Source: Gnetum montanum (lineage: Eukaryota; Streptophyta; Gnetopsida; Gnetales; Gnetaceae). From it: a stretch of 36,164 nt of DNA. The notes under the pieces were generated by a model. That model made no database searches. It saw only the letters and a program-made list of their open reading frames with translations, and was not told the origin of the DNA. Shown piece after piece: positions 19,960 to 30,220 of the stretch. Made by a program: the position numbers and the translations under genes. Positions within the stretch are counted from its first letter, which is position 1. Each line of letters starts with the position of its first letter. The DNA lies in assembly GCA_015680685.1 (NCBI GenBank), contig MNCI01022386.1, positions 597,692 to 633,855 on the forward strand, read 5' to 3'.

Positions 19960-20410
19960 TTTGTAGGCATGATAATGATCTAACACAAGAAAGGGTTACA
20001 TAGAATAATCTAGGTTGTTGCATATGTGTAATATCAACAATAGCTTTGTCAAATGCCATGCCTTGTGATTTATGTATTGTAAGTGCCTATGTAAGTTTTA
20101 ATGGAAATTGTTTTTTTGAACCAAATTGTAGTGGCATTATTGGAACTATTTGCTTTGAAGAAGACATAAATGATAGACCAGTATAGTTTGGAATATTAAT
20201 CAATACTAAAGATAGTGGTGCTAGTTGCTTTGTTTCATTGCTATAAAATATATCTATAATACTTCGAATTATTTAATTTACCAAACCATAACAAGTAGAT
20301 ATATTTATTGTTAACATTACTTTAGCCCCAATTGTGATTAATATTTTTGCTTCCAAATCTTCATCATCCATGGATATGTATTGAACATAAAGAAACATTT
20401 GAATTCAAAA
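19960..20410 (-). pseudogene. Pif1-type helicase, C-terminal remnant
   Basis: C-terminal third of a Helitron superfamily-1 helicase. The minus strand gives AKILITIGAKVMLTINIST then CYGLVN (compare L--GAKVML--N----GLVNG in Pif1 proteins), and later ALTIHKSQGMAFDKAIVDI, the motif VI region. LFYVTLSC follows. The Walker A and B motifs and motifs III-IV that should lie between Rep and this part are absent: only about 60 bases separate the end of Rep (near 20467) from this block, where a full Helitron has over 1 kb. A TAG sits just before ALTIHKSQG. No helicase activity is possible. Confidence 0.78.
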
Positions 20411-20466
20411 ATACTATTTTTATTTTTTTAGTATTCTCAATTGGTTTTTCTAAAAATATAGGATAA

Positions 20467-23055
20467 AACTAAACTATGGCTTCTTTTTGTCTTTGTTGCC
20501 ATAACTTATTTAACTTTCTTTTTGGATTGTAAATAAATTTTTTTGTCACCTCATAAAGGTTTAAACCACTCATGTCTATTAGTCTATGTATGTATGCTTT
20601 AAAAATATCTTTTGAATAGGATTCTTCATTATTGGATTTATTTGTAACTATTTGTTTATATACTTGATTAGACAAATTTAAGTTTACAAAAATTCTACTA
20701 CATTCTACTAAAGGTAGTTCCAACAACATACTTCTTATGCTCTTATATCTCTTTCAATTAATATATCAGTTATTCAGGTTTTGGAACTTTTTCCAATGTG
20801 CTCTTCATTGTTCTATAATTTTATAATTTTTTCTAACATATCATTGTAGGATTCAGAAGTTTTTTCTGCTTTAGCAGCATATTCACAACAGCATGTTTTG
20901 ACAAAATAGGTTGCCAATCTATGTTAGCTCTTCATGTTTGAAGAATTAGTCTATGATGTTTATTCAATATATCATCATTTCTTTATGGCTCATATACAAT
21001 TTCTTTTGACTCATAATTCTTGTATAACAATGAAGAGGTTTCACGAATAGGCCATCGAACTTTATATCTACAAAGTATATGTAAGCAAAATATTATAATT
21101 TTTTAAATATTTTTTTAAAATAACTTTTTGATACATTACCTATAATATAATTTTAAATTTTTTAATCATAAAAAGGTATCTTTCTAATTTTGAATGTCTT
21201 TAAATTGAGTTAATTAGTTGTACGTAATCTTTGTTGATATCTTTGGTGAATATTGCTTCTTTGTCATATGATGATGGGTGACATGTATTTGAATTACTTG
21301 CTTGTATATATATTTATTTGCAAAATCAATATCAAATATAATACAATATCAATATCAATAATAGTAGAATGTACTTATTTGATACCTCAAAAGATGGCAT
21401 TGCAGTGGAAAATTGAAGGTTCCATGCATGTACAAGATCATCTAAGAAAGTTTTTATCTTGTTGACTTCATCCTGATCATACCAATTAACTATATCTATA
21501 TCTAGAGCATTTTCTATCCACAAAAAGCCATGTTTGTGAGGAAACCCTTGATGATGCCATTCATACCTTGCCCAGTAGTCAATAACTTTTATGTCTTTCT
21601 TCAAAATCTCTTTAATAAAAACTTGGTAATGGTAATACATATACTATGCTATGAAATGAGGGCTTTCAAAGATTATTTGTTGTTTACTTTGTTGTAAATC
21701 ATTTTTTTTTGAAACTATTTTCATATGTTTATATAAGTCAGGCCAATGGATATCAGTAGCACTTAATGTGAAAAATATAGTAGGAGACCCATTTTTATTC
21801 AACATTGATATTAACTATAAGTTACATTTTGACTAGTAAGCTCATGTACCTTGAAAATTAGAACTAAATCGTAAAATTTTATTAGGGAAAATTTTGCTTG
21901 GATCCTTGCATAATCATTCTTTTAACTCAATGATATGCATTGGCATTTGATTTCAATTCCTTTTAATGAAAATCAAGGCTATGTATTGTACACGATGTCT
22001 CCTAGTCATGTTAAAAATATAGTACATAAATCTAGGATATCTTGGAAATCGTCCATCTTTATACAACAACAGATGTTTTGCATATTCATGTAATTGAATT
22101 TGCTTAGTTCTTAAGTCATAGAAATTTCATTTTCCTGTAGGAAAGAGAGTAGGGAAGGCCATATCAAATAAGCCAAGATAAAAATATTCATTTGATGGAG
22201 TTTTATTTATTTTTGGCCAATTAATACTTTCTACAACTTTAATTTTATGTTGGTTAAGCTAATCTTGAATGAGATCATTCTCTGTTTTAGAGTCAATTGT
22301 ATTCATAACTGTAGATTATGTAAGTATACTTTTATCATAAAGTTCTTCATAATCATCATTTTTTATTATATTTGATTCGATGTTATTTGATTCATTTTCT
22401 AATTCATTAATGTTAATTATTTGAATTTTATAATTGAATCTTGCAACATCATTTTTTGGAAGTTCTTTAATACTTTCCAAATCTATTTCAACATCGTTGT
22501 AAAATGTATCATTATGAATTTTAAATTTTAACATTTCCAGTACTCTTTCTTTGTTGACAATAAAATCATATGTTCCACTGAAATGATCTTTTCCTTGAAT
22601 AATAATCAATGGTAACTCTTGTAATTTTTTAGGTGGGTTTTTTGCTACCTCTTCTACATGTTTTGGAAAGCTTATTATATAACCTTTATATTTTAGTTAA
22701 CCTCTATGAGCATGTGTAACTTGAATTATTGGATTGAGCCTTACAATTAACATTTCTTCAACTTGGGTTAATACTTGATGTTTACATGGTTGTTCTCCAA
22801 GATCCATACTATTCAATATAGAAAAACATTTAGGATGGTTCTCCTTTTTACATATTTGACATTCAAATATGCTATTTTTCTTGGTACACAACACAAAATT
22901 TTTTTCATTACATGTTTTACATTCAAAATCATTTGAAATAGTTTGTAGAGTATTTTGAAATCTTAATTGAGCATTTCTAATATTTTTTTTGTCTTCATAT
23001 TTTAAATTTGTCAAATTTTTTGAAAGCTTATTTCTCACATGGTTTGGTTGAGTTC
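20467..23055 (-). pseudogene. Helitron Rep (HUH endonuclease) with N-terminal zinc-finger region
   Basis: Would nick and ligate DNA in rolling-circle transposition. One frame runs from 23055 to about 20880 with a few stops, for example TAA after HAHRG near 22697. N-terminal part (23040-22700): CKTC, CQIC and other Cys/His pairs followed by VEEMLIVRLNPIIQV, as in Helitron DUF6570-type regions. Helitron_like_N: FDMAFPTLFPTGK (about 22170), YAKHLLLYKDGRFPRYPRF, SPTIFFTLSATDIHWPDL (about 21790-21735), ARYEWHHQGFPHKHGFLWIE with the HUH-type PHKHG at about 21550-21530. After a frameshift near 20880 come EYAAKAEKTSESYNDML, around the catalytic Tyr (the first Tyr of YxxKY is lost), and LLELPLVECSRIFVNLNLS (20727). 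It ends RQKEAIV at 20469. The first residues of the open frame above 23055 come from the LTR of element D, not from Rep. Confidence 0.85.
23051..23055. repeat. Target-site duplication of element D, left copy (AGTTC)
   Basis: AGTTC before the 5' LTR and again at 29039-29043 after the 3' LTR. Confidence 0.9.
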
Positions 23056-23081
23056 TAATGAATCGTGGTTTGTTAGGTGCT

Positions 23082-23222
23082 GATATCAAACCCTTGTTAA
23101 CCAGGTGCTAATATTGGACCCCTGTTATCAGACCCCTGATATCTGATGAGTCTCGATATTGGACCCTCGATATCGGGTATGGGATATCATTGTCTGGCTA
23201 GCGATATCAGATAAATGATATC
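23082..23222. repeat. GATATC palindrome cluster in U3 of element D
   Basis: Six exact GATATC words in 141 bases, plus several one-off variants (CGATATTGG, TTATCAG), interleaved with a GGACCC-rich repeat (words such as TTGGACCC). The 3' LTR has the same cluster at about 28160-28304 with different copy content. Confidence 0.85.
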
Positions 23223-23240
23223 GTGGTTCCTGTGTGAGCC

Positions 23241-23248
23241 TATAAATA
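23241..23248 (+). promoter_or_regulatory. TATA box of 5' LTR of element D
   Basis: TATAAATA, 19 bases after the last GATATC. The 3' LTR counterpart is 28322-28329. Confidence 0.65.
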
Positions 23249-23958
23249 CACAATTAGGCACATGAGAAAGTCATAAGAAGTTAGTGTTAGAGTAGGATCT
23301 TTTTGTCAGTTTTTCCTCTCAACCCTTTCCCAAGTGCATGCCCGTAGTATGATGATTGTAATTATATGGAACCTTTATTCGAGTGTGACATACTTGGACA
23401 TGCACATGACTGGCAATAAATATCAAGATTACTTCATCATTGCAGCATTCACTTAATTTTAATTGTTATTTATTACTTTTGTAATTAATATTTCTCTACC
23501 CTCATCTCCTACCCTCGTTAGTAGACATGAAATGAGTACAACTTAATCACGAGCATTTAAGTGTGACTACTTGGTATCCCAGTAGTGTACCTAGGACATG
23601 CACTTGGTAATCCTAATGGTAGTACATGAGGTCCAAGATGTGTATGGATGATTAAGGATGGATGCTCATCGCACTTAGGCTAGCTTAGATTCTCTTCTCC
23701 CTTTCCCTCTCAGGTTAATCAAAGTTATTTTCCATTGCCTCTAGGAGTAGCACTAGCTTAGGACCACATCATACACCTCACTCTAGACTAAACCATACAT
23801 GACAAAGAAAATACTAGTCCTTGTGGGAAGACAACGAATTGTGATCAATGTGTAATTATCTAGATCACACAACTAGCTCATCTATGGAGTTTGATCGGAT
23901 CATGTGTGAATGCTCATATTCGTATGGTTGAGTGTAGGAGTACCTCGCCACTCATCAT

Positions 23959-23975
23959 TGGCGCCGTTGCTGAGG
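23959..23975 (+). other. Primer-binding site of element D
   Basis: TGGCGCCGTTGCTGAGG, one base after the LTR. Fifteen of 17 bases fit the complement of the plant tRNA-Asp 3' end as I know it. Confidence 0.88.
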
Positions 23976-24090
23976 ACGGTGCTAGTTATTTAGATTAGTT
24001 ATATCATACAAGATCACTATAATAAAGTATTCACGATATATCTTTTAGAATAGAAATTAATTTCAATTAAGTCACACATGATTCACAACA

Positions 24091-26135
24091 ATGTCTCTCT
24101 CACAAGACTCTGATAATGCAACAACCAGTAAGACAATTCATTGGAGAACCAACGAATTATACGATGATGAAGATGAAGGTTGGAGTACTCAATCTTATGT
24201 AGGGGTCTCCTATGTACATAAACAAAGACAACATCATCCCAACTCACAAACTCATAATCTACCTAGTGACGATGAACCCCTATTGGCCACTAAGAGCCTA
24301 ATGCATATGTAAGAAGGCTATTCAAATATCCCGCAGGCATCGTAAGGAAAGCTGTCTACCCAAGCTTGATTTAAACAACTTTCCCAAATTTTTAGGAGGC
24401 TATGATTTAGATCCACAACATCATTTACAAGCCTTCCATGATGCCTGTGTATGGAAAAATCTTGAGAATGGGTGGAAAAAACTTAAGCTCTTTCCTACAA
24501 CACTCGTTGGCCAAGAAAAAGTATGGTACAGGTCCTTAAGACCAAAATCAATTTGACATTGGTCGATAATGGTAAAACTCTTTAATGAAAGATATCAAAC
24601 CTATGCAAGAGTGTCAGCCTTAAGGAGACAAATCCAAGAATGGAAATAGGAACAATATGAACCCTTGGACATGGCCTTAGAAAGATACTATTCATTGTTA
24701 AACAATTGCCCAGGCCATGGATTCTCCAAGGAAAGGCTAATGTACCACATTATGGATGGACTCCATAATGAGACAAGGGAAATCCTGGGGATGTATGCCC
24801 AAGGTCAACTATATGAGCTATGAACCCATCAATTCCAAGAGCTTATTAAGTGGGTAGCAAAAGAAGAAATAGAAATGGCTAAATGGGAGAATGTTGAAAG
24901 TTCTCAATGGGACCAAAATCTCGAATTAGCAAAGGTCCATGATCATAAAGAGGAGAAATCAACTCACCTCAAGGAGGTGGAATCATCTTTTCCAATACTA
25001 CAATCACTAGATGAAATTGAGGCAAAGATCAATAAGATGAAGGAATGGATGCATGAAAAATGTGGAGAATATACGAACACTATTAGAGGTAGAACCATGA
25101 CAAACCAAGAAGCAAGATAGAACACCCTTAGACAATCAGAAAGAAGGGTTGAAGAGAATAAGAACTCAACTCCTAATCATACGTATCAATGTAAAATTTT
25201 CCTGTACGATCACCCCAAAGATCAATGCCTAGTCATCTCACATTTACATGAGCATTGGGGAAGAATGCTACATCCAGAGTTCATACAAAAATATTGTGTT
25301 CAATCATAGTGGCAAAAATCCCAATCATGGTGGAGGCCACCCTCAAACTAGTCATACCCTTCATATCATCTAAACCCAAGCACTTATTAGGTATAGCATC
25401 TTGTTTTCCCAATTGAGTCAACATCTTCTATCTCACCACATTGTTATTATTCTCCTAAGTACTATCAGCTTGCATCCTTTCCAACAAGATCACCACCTCA
25501 TGTGCCTTACACTTCTTCTCACCCTCAATATTCTCATCCTTCACCTCCTTCTACATCGCCACCAATTGTTCCAAAAGGTTTTTCATCATAACACCAATCC
25601 ATGAATGTCACTTGTGCTACTACTGTCAATATAAGTGGAGGTTCTCCACAACACCAGAAGTGTCCTTTCTTTAGACATGACCATAGGAAGGGACCACATA
25701 GTTCCTAGGCCACTGCATCCTCCCACTTAGCACAAGTTCAACACTATGGTGCATCCTTCTCCTCGAATCCAATGCCTCATGTTACCTTATCAGGGCCACC
25801 AATAAAAACTCCAACAACTATGCAGCCCAATGAATATAGCCACGTAGGGAGACATATTGACCCTTGCATACCATATTATGGTAAAGGATTCCATAGTGGG
25901 TCAAATCCGTATTAATTAAACTCATCTTCTAACTTGCCCAACTATGTCAACTTTAATACGGTGTGTGCACCCAAATTTGCATACATTCCAACCAAGACAT
26001 CAAAAGACACCTAGTGGTTTGGATATGACAAGGTTCCAATATTTTCGAAATGCATGGATCCAACCCTTCCATTTATTGATTCTTGCTATGATCAAAATTT
26101 TAGTTATGGGGGATATCCCCCATTCTAACAAATAG
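24091..26135 (+). pseudogene. gag: gag of element D
   Basis: Capsid polyprotein, about 680 codons with a frameshift near 24305 and scattered stops. The start is ATG 24091 (MSLSQDSDNATTSK), 115 bases after the PBS. Unlike A-C it lacks the DEYVPDFIF block and the Ser/His/Arg segment; the N-terminus is short and acidic. The capsid domain (24355-24790) shows LDLNNFPKFLGGYDLDPQHH, KKLKLFPTTLVGQEKVWYRS, MVKLFNERYQTYA and MDGLHNETREILGMYAQGQL. A Glu/Lys-rich helical part (24840-25110), a C-H-C-H-like motif (25191-25244) and a long Ser/Pro/His/Tyr-rich tail follow, ending YGGYPPF-stop-QIE. Stops such as TGA after KSI and TAG after EWK fall where other copies have CGA/AGG-type or CAA codons. Confidence 0.84.
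25191..25244 (+). other. C-H-C-H-like motif in gag of element D
   Basis: CKIFLYDHPKDQCLVISHL: Cys, His, Cys, His with spacing 6-4-4, against 3-3-5 in B and C. The YDH-x-K...C...SHL frame is shared by all three. Confidence 0.5.
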
Positions 26136-27522
26136 AATTAATAAATTTTTTTCATTTTCTTCAATATTACAATTTTTTGTTTTCCAATTTTTCATCTTTT
26201 AATTTATTGTTTTATCTTTTTATCTTTTTATGAGTAATCTCATCTATGAATAAATCACTCATGTGACTCATTTGTTGAGGTGTTGTTCTTTGCTATCAAG
26301 TCTCAAGTAACTAATTATTTGGATAGTGAGCCCATCATGTCCACCCAACCATTCTATTAATAAGAGTTTCTACTCTAGGTACGATGATATTCTTGACATC
26401 ATTAAAACTTAAAGTAATTTTGTGCTCATTATACCCAAAGCAAAGAAGGATGGACTAAGACGGAATGGACAGGGTGTGACATCAAGGGAACTTGTGGATT
26501 CTCTTTGGTGACATCTATAGGAGTTACCATGTAGCTTGGGTGTACTAAGATCCTTGTAGATCTAATGAAAAATGGAAGTAAGAGTATTAAAGGAACCCAA
26601 TAAAGAAACCCAATGCTATTCTAGGGGGGTCCCACTGGAAAGACATGCACCCATGCCTGAAGGTAGGCGGCTTTTCTAGATTACAAATCATCAAAGAAAA
26701 AAAGAAAAAAAAGAGAAGAGAAAGTGTGCCAAAGTGGCCATACAAAAAAAATGTGCCACAAAGAAATTCCAAATCACTTCTCCCTTGAACAAAACACCAG
26801 GTGATCATACAACTTATTGTCATGATGCTCGTATGATTGTCCATCATTGAATGAAGCAATGTGATGTCACTGATCGAAGGATGGACTTGATCTTGATTTT
26901 GGAGCGATGGGCTAATGACACATTAATCATGCCCTACACTCAAGATTCATTGTACCCTAGATCAGTTAACTCATATCCCAATCTCTGCAATCCCTTCTAC
27001 TATTCATTCCATCTCACTATTCAAGAATTTTTGACTTGTGTCTTATGTGGCATAGAATTCATACCTCATTGTGGTGGTATCTAACATGTGTGTGTTTTGT
27101 TGCATTGGTATAGATTACATTTAATCCTTCTAGTGGCTATAGACATTTTTAGGTGTGGTTACACAAGGGCATTAAAGGTTAGAAATTTCTTTGAGGAGGA
27201 CCCACTTGCGTGACTTTTGTAATTTTTACTTGTTGCACGCCGCCACATCATTTTATACCCTCTGAGCACTTCATTGCCAAATCTATTCCTTCCTTTGTCA
27301 TCATTTTATCAAACGTTCCTCAAAACCATTATGTGTCCTTTGATGTGTCACCTAAACAAACCAGGTCTGACATTAAAATTTTAGGGCAACTTCCTTGAAA
27401 AAATTTCTAACTCTAAAATCACACTAAGCAAAGAATTCAACAATTACTAAAGGCAATAAGGTATGAAATAACTGAACTTCTTTAAATAACCTTACTAATA
27501 ATTGATCTTTGTGTGATTATAG
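26136..27522 (+). other. Noncoding middle region of element D
   Basis: No pol. Starts with a T-rich tract (26140-26225), has an AGGGTGTGAC block shared with element C (26470), an A-rich stretch (26690-26760), and ends in an intron-like acceptor region (CTTACTAATAATTGATC then TTTGTGTGATTATAG at 27508-27522). Confidence 0.6.
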
Positions 27523-27999
27523 ATGGCCCCTAAAAGAGGACAACAAGGAGGACCTTCTCAAGGTGCAACTAAACACCTAGGGGGAGGTAGAAGCCAAGGG
27601 CCTTATGTAGAACATGCGGAGCAAGAGGCACAATCATTCAACATCCATCAGGGAATTCCTATCATTGCATAATTTGGCTAAGAAAAAGGTGGAGAGGTTA
27701 GGGCCCAAGCCTATGAAGAGGAACAACGGCTATTTGTGGCATGGCATGTCAAGGCCAATCAAGTGTTTCTGTAGCTGCCATGTCCATGGGAAGTGATGAA
27801 TCCATCAAACATTGGAACATCAGCATGGACAGCTCATAATCCTTGGATATAAGAGGAGAAACGTCGGATGCTTCTTCAATGGTATTATTGTCAGAAGCCT
27901 GGAGCATAGGACAAAGGAAAGGCACCCATGGAGGAACCACCACCACCTGGAACCACATGAGTTCCAACAAAGTTTTGTAATTCTGTGTTTGTGTCCTAA
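27523..27999 (+). pseudogene. Downstream frame of element D (about 158 codons)
   Basis: ATG 27523 follows GTGTGATTATAG, a splice-acceptor-like context with a CTAAT branch-point-like word 25-30 bases upstream. The first 49 codons are open and Gln/Gly-rich (MAPKRGQQGGPSQGATKHLG ...). The same frame continues to TAA at 27997-27999, with internal stops only at codons 50, 53, 84, 110, 129 and 146. All six could arise from CAA, CAG, CGA or TGG by one transition. The middle is charged (QAYEEEQRLFVAWHVKANQV), and the end has PMEEPPPPGTT. I recognise no domain. Position and start context match the frames at 17381 (C) and 31378 (E), although the D protein is not clearly similar beyond MA and a Gln-rich start. 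Function unknown. Confidence 0.45.
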
Positions 28000-28128
28000 T
28001 TTTTTTTTCAATCCCACACTGTGGCATGAATAATTCCTAGTTAGTCAATAATCCCATACCTATCCACTATGTAATCAATTGGACTTATTCTCATTTTGTT
28101 TAACTCGAGGACGAGTTTTTATTTAGTC

Positions 28129-28136
28129 GTGGGGTA
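28129..28136 (+). other. Polypurine tract of element D
   Basis: GTGGGGTA directly before TGATGAATC. Upstream AACTCGAGGACGAGTTTTT (28102-28120) is a block seen before the PPT in many plant Ty3 elements. Confidence 0.72.
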
Positions 28137-29038
28137 TGATGAATCATGGTTTGTCAGGTGCTGATATCGGACCCTTGATATTGGACCCTTGTTAATCAGG
28201 TGCTAATATTGGACCCATGTTATCAGACCCCTAATATCTAATGAGTCCCGATATCGGGTACATGATATCATTTCCTGGCTAGCGATATTAGATACGTGAT
28301 ATCGTGGTTCCTGTGTGAGCCTATAAATACACAATTGGGCACATGGAAAAGTCATAGGAAGTTAGTGTTAGAGTAGGATCTTTTTGTTAATTTTTCCTCT
28401 CAACCCTTTTCCCCGTGCATGCCAACAGTGTGATGATTGTAATTGTATGGAACCTTTATTCGAGTGTGACATACTTGGACACGCACATGACTAGCAATAA
28501 AGATTGAGATTACTTCATCATTGCAACATTCACTTAATTTTAATTATTATTTATTACTTTTGTAATTAATATTTCTCTACCCTCATCTCCTACCCTTATT
28601 AGTAAACACGAAATGAGTACGACTTAATCACGAGCATTTAAGTGTGACTACTTGGTATCCTAGTAGCATACCTAGGACATGTGCTTGGTAATCCCAGTGG
28701 TAGTACATGAGGTCCAAGATGTGTATGGATGATTAAGGATGGATGCTCATCACACTTAGGCTAGCTTAGATTCTCTTCTCCCTTTCCCTCTTAGGTTAAT
28801 CAGAGTTATTTTCCATTGCCTCTAGGAGTAGCACTAGCTTAGGACCACATCATACACCTCACTCTAGACTAAACCATATGTGGCAATGAAAATACTAGTC
28901 CAGATGGGAAGACAACGAACTACGATCAATGTGTAATTATCTAGATACCACAACTAGCCCGTTTACAGAGTTCAACCGGATCATGCGTGAACACTCGTAT
29001 TCGTATGATTGAGTGTAGGGGTACCTCGCCACTCATCA
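28137..29038 (+). repeat. 3' LTR of element D (902 bp)
   Basis: TGATGAATC...CACTCATCA, both ends intact, followed by AGTTC (29039-29043). TATA box 28322-28329. Confidence 0.92.
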
Positions 29039-29043
29039 AGTTC
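29039..29043. repeat. Target-site duplication of element D, right copy (AGTTC)
   Basis: Matches 23051-23055. Confidence 0.9.
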
Positions 29044-30154
29044 ATATAATTTTTTAGTTTTTATAAACTTATTTAATCATTAGATTATGCTAATGTGACA
29101 TTATTTAGTTTAATCTCTTCTCTTTGCATTGGCATAAAGGAAGAGCTATCATTAGGGTAAGTTATTATTTTTTGTCATTTTCTTATTTTTTTTTTTGTAA
29201 ATTCTTTCATGTTTTTTTAATACTTATAATTCTTCATTATTCATGCTATTTCTTTTTGTTTGTTTATATACAAGAAAATATTTTGTTCTTTTAGCACACA
29301 TAATATTATTTGAAATTTTACTTTTACTATACAAATGAAAAAATAATATTAATAACTTTTAATCTTGTAAAATCAACACTATTATTTCTAATTATTAAAA
29401 ATCAAAATTTCATTCTACTAGAAATATTTCTTTACTACATACCTAGTTTTCATTATATTAAACTCTTTTATTAATGAATTTTTGTTTTGAAAAGTTTGTA
29501 ATCCAAATATCGGTAACTCTAATAACTTATAGTACTAGCAATATTTCACCAAAAAAATATTGTCTAATTACTTAAATGACTACATGAAAAACAAGTATTC
29601 TACATATAAAATATATTTTAGTATTATGAAAATCACATTCATAAGATTGACAAACATAAAAGGAGATTGACTATCTTTTGAATGAAACAGAAACAGAAAA
29701 TGTTCAGTAACCTACTAGGTAACTAGTAACATTCGTATATCTTAGTGTGTGCTAGGAAAATATGTGCAATGGTAAGTGAATAAGCCAACACCAAAAGTAG
29801 TTCTCCAAGTACCAGAAGAGTGTAATAATGTGTGCTTGTGTTAAGGCCTCTCTACATTTGGGTGGTAGTTTTCGGGACTATAATATGGGGATTAGTTAGA
29901 AGCTAACCTCATTTTTGTGTCAAGCCTAACATCTTAGTGAGTCATAGTCCACCATCTCTAAATGTAAGGCTATGATCAATTATTAAAAGGTCACAAGTCA
30001 TTGTTAATGTCTTAATTGTATAACCTATCCACACCAAATTCTGGCTGAAGAGAACTTACATAGGGAGCACATCAATTCCATTAATCGATCAACATGTGGA
30101 ATAACATCAATGATATAAGATAAGAAAAAGCATGAAAGCTTGAAAATGATGATG
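29044..30154. other. AT-rich stretch without recognisable gene
   Basis: Continuous with 23055 before element D inserted, so at least its left part should be the upstream side of the Helitron Rep (promoter, leader or intron). In the Rep frame the junction would give a stop, so the Rep start or a splice site is close by. Base composition becomes less AT-rich from about 29,750, which may mark the end of the Helitron. No gene seen. Confidence 0.45.
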
Positions 30155-30220
30155 AAATTAAGGTATTAACCAAGTGGTAAAAGTTTTGGCTTGCTAGCCC
30201 CAGGTCATAGGTTTTATTCT
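30155..30220 (+). repeat. tRNA-like pol III promoter, probable SINE head
   Basis: TAACCAAGTGG (30167-30177) fits box A (TRGCNNAGTGG) at 10 of 11 positions. GGTTTTATTCT (30210-30220) fits box B (GGTTCGANTCC) at 8 of 11, two of the misses being C-to-T. The spacing of about 32 bases is that of a tRNA gene. The unit is cut at box B by element E. A tRNA-derived SINE is more likely than a tRNA gene because no acceptor stem is evident. Confidence 0.5.
30216..30220. repeat. Presumed target-site duplicate of element E (ATTCT)
   Basis: Five bases flanking the LTR end. The partner copy is outside the window, so this is by analogy only. Confidence 0.4.

Larger units (their letters stand above)
18579..23055 (-). 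mobile_element. Helitron core: Rep, helicase remnant and RPA-like gene
   Basis: Minus-strand rolling-circle transposon, read from 23055 down: N-terminal zinc-finger region, Helitron_like_N/Rep nuclease, a truncated Pif1-type helicase, then a separate RPA1-like gene that continues at 8565-8230 beyond element C. The rest of its 5' side probably lies at 29039-30160 beyond element D. Both LTR elements have clean 5-bp duplications, so the Helitron is the older host. Termini (5' TC, 3' hairpin plus CTRR) were not found. It cannot be autonomous now: helicase ATPase motifs are missing and several stops and a frameshift are present. Confidence 0.85.
23056..23957 (+). repeat. 5' LTR of element D (902 bp)
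   Basis: TAATGAATC...CACTCATCA; the first TG reads TA (a G-to-A change, the 3' LTR keeps TG). Six GATATC words lie at 23082, 23138, 23169, 23183, 23203 and 23217, then TATAAATA at 23241-23248. Diverged from LTR C in U3 but alike at both ends. Confidence 0.92.
23056..29038 (+). mobile_element. Element D: gag-only (non-autonomous) LTR retrotransposon
   Basis: Complete 5,983 bp element: 5' LTR 23056-23957, PBS 23959-23975, gag 24091-26135, noncoding 26136-27522, a downstream frame 27523-27999, PPT 28129-28136, 3' LTR 28137-29038, AGTTC duplication. No DSG protease, RT, RNase H or integrase motif is found between gag and the 3' LTR, so the copying enzymes must have come from another element. It resembles terminal-repeat elements with a gag domain (TR-GAG) described in plants. 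The two LTRs are both 902 bp, though they contain compensating small indels. Confidence 0.92.

Noticed and set aside
23056-23089. Start of the Rep open frame (MISAPNKPRF)
   Set aside because: These codons are LTR sequence of element D; the Helitron coding sequence begins only at the AGTTC junction.
26587-26859. 90-codon minus-strand frame in element D
   Set aside because: Produced by A-rich sequence read in reverse (Phe and Leu runs); no homology to gag, pol or the C and E frames.
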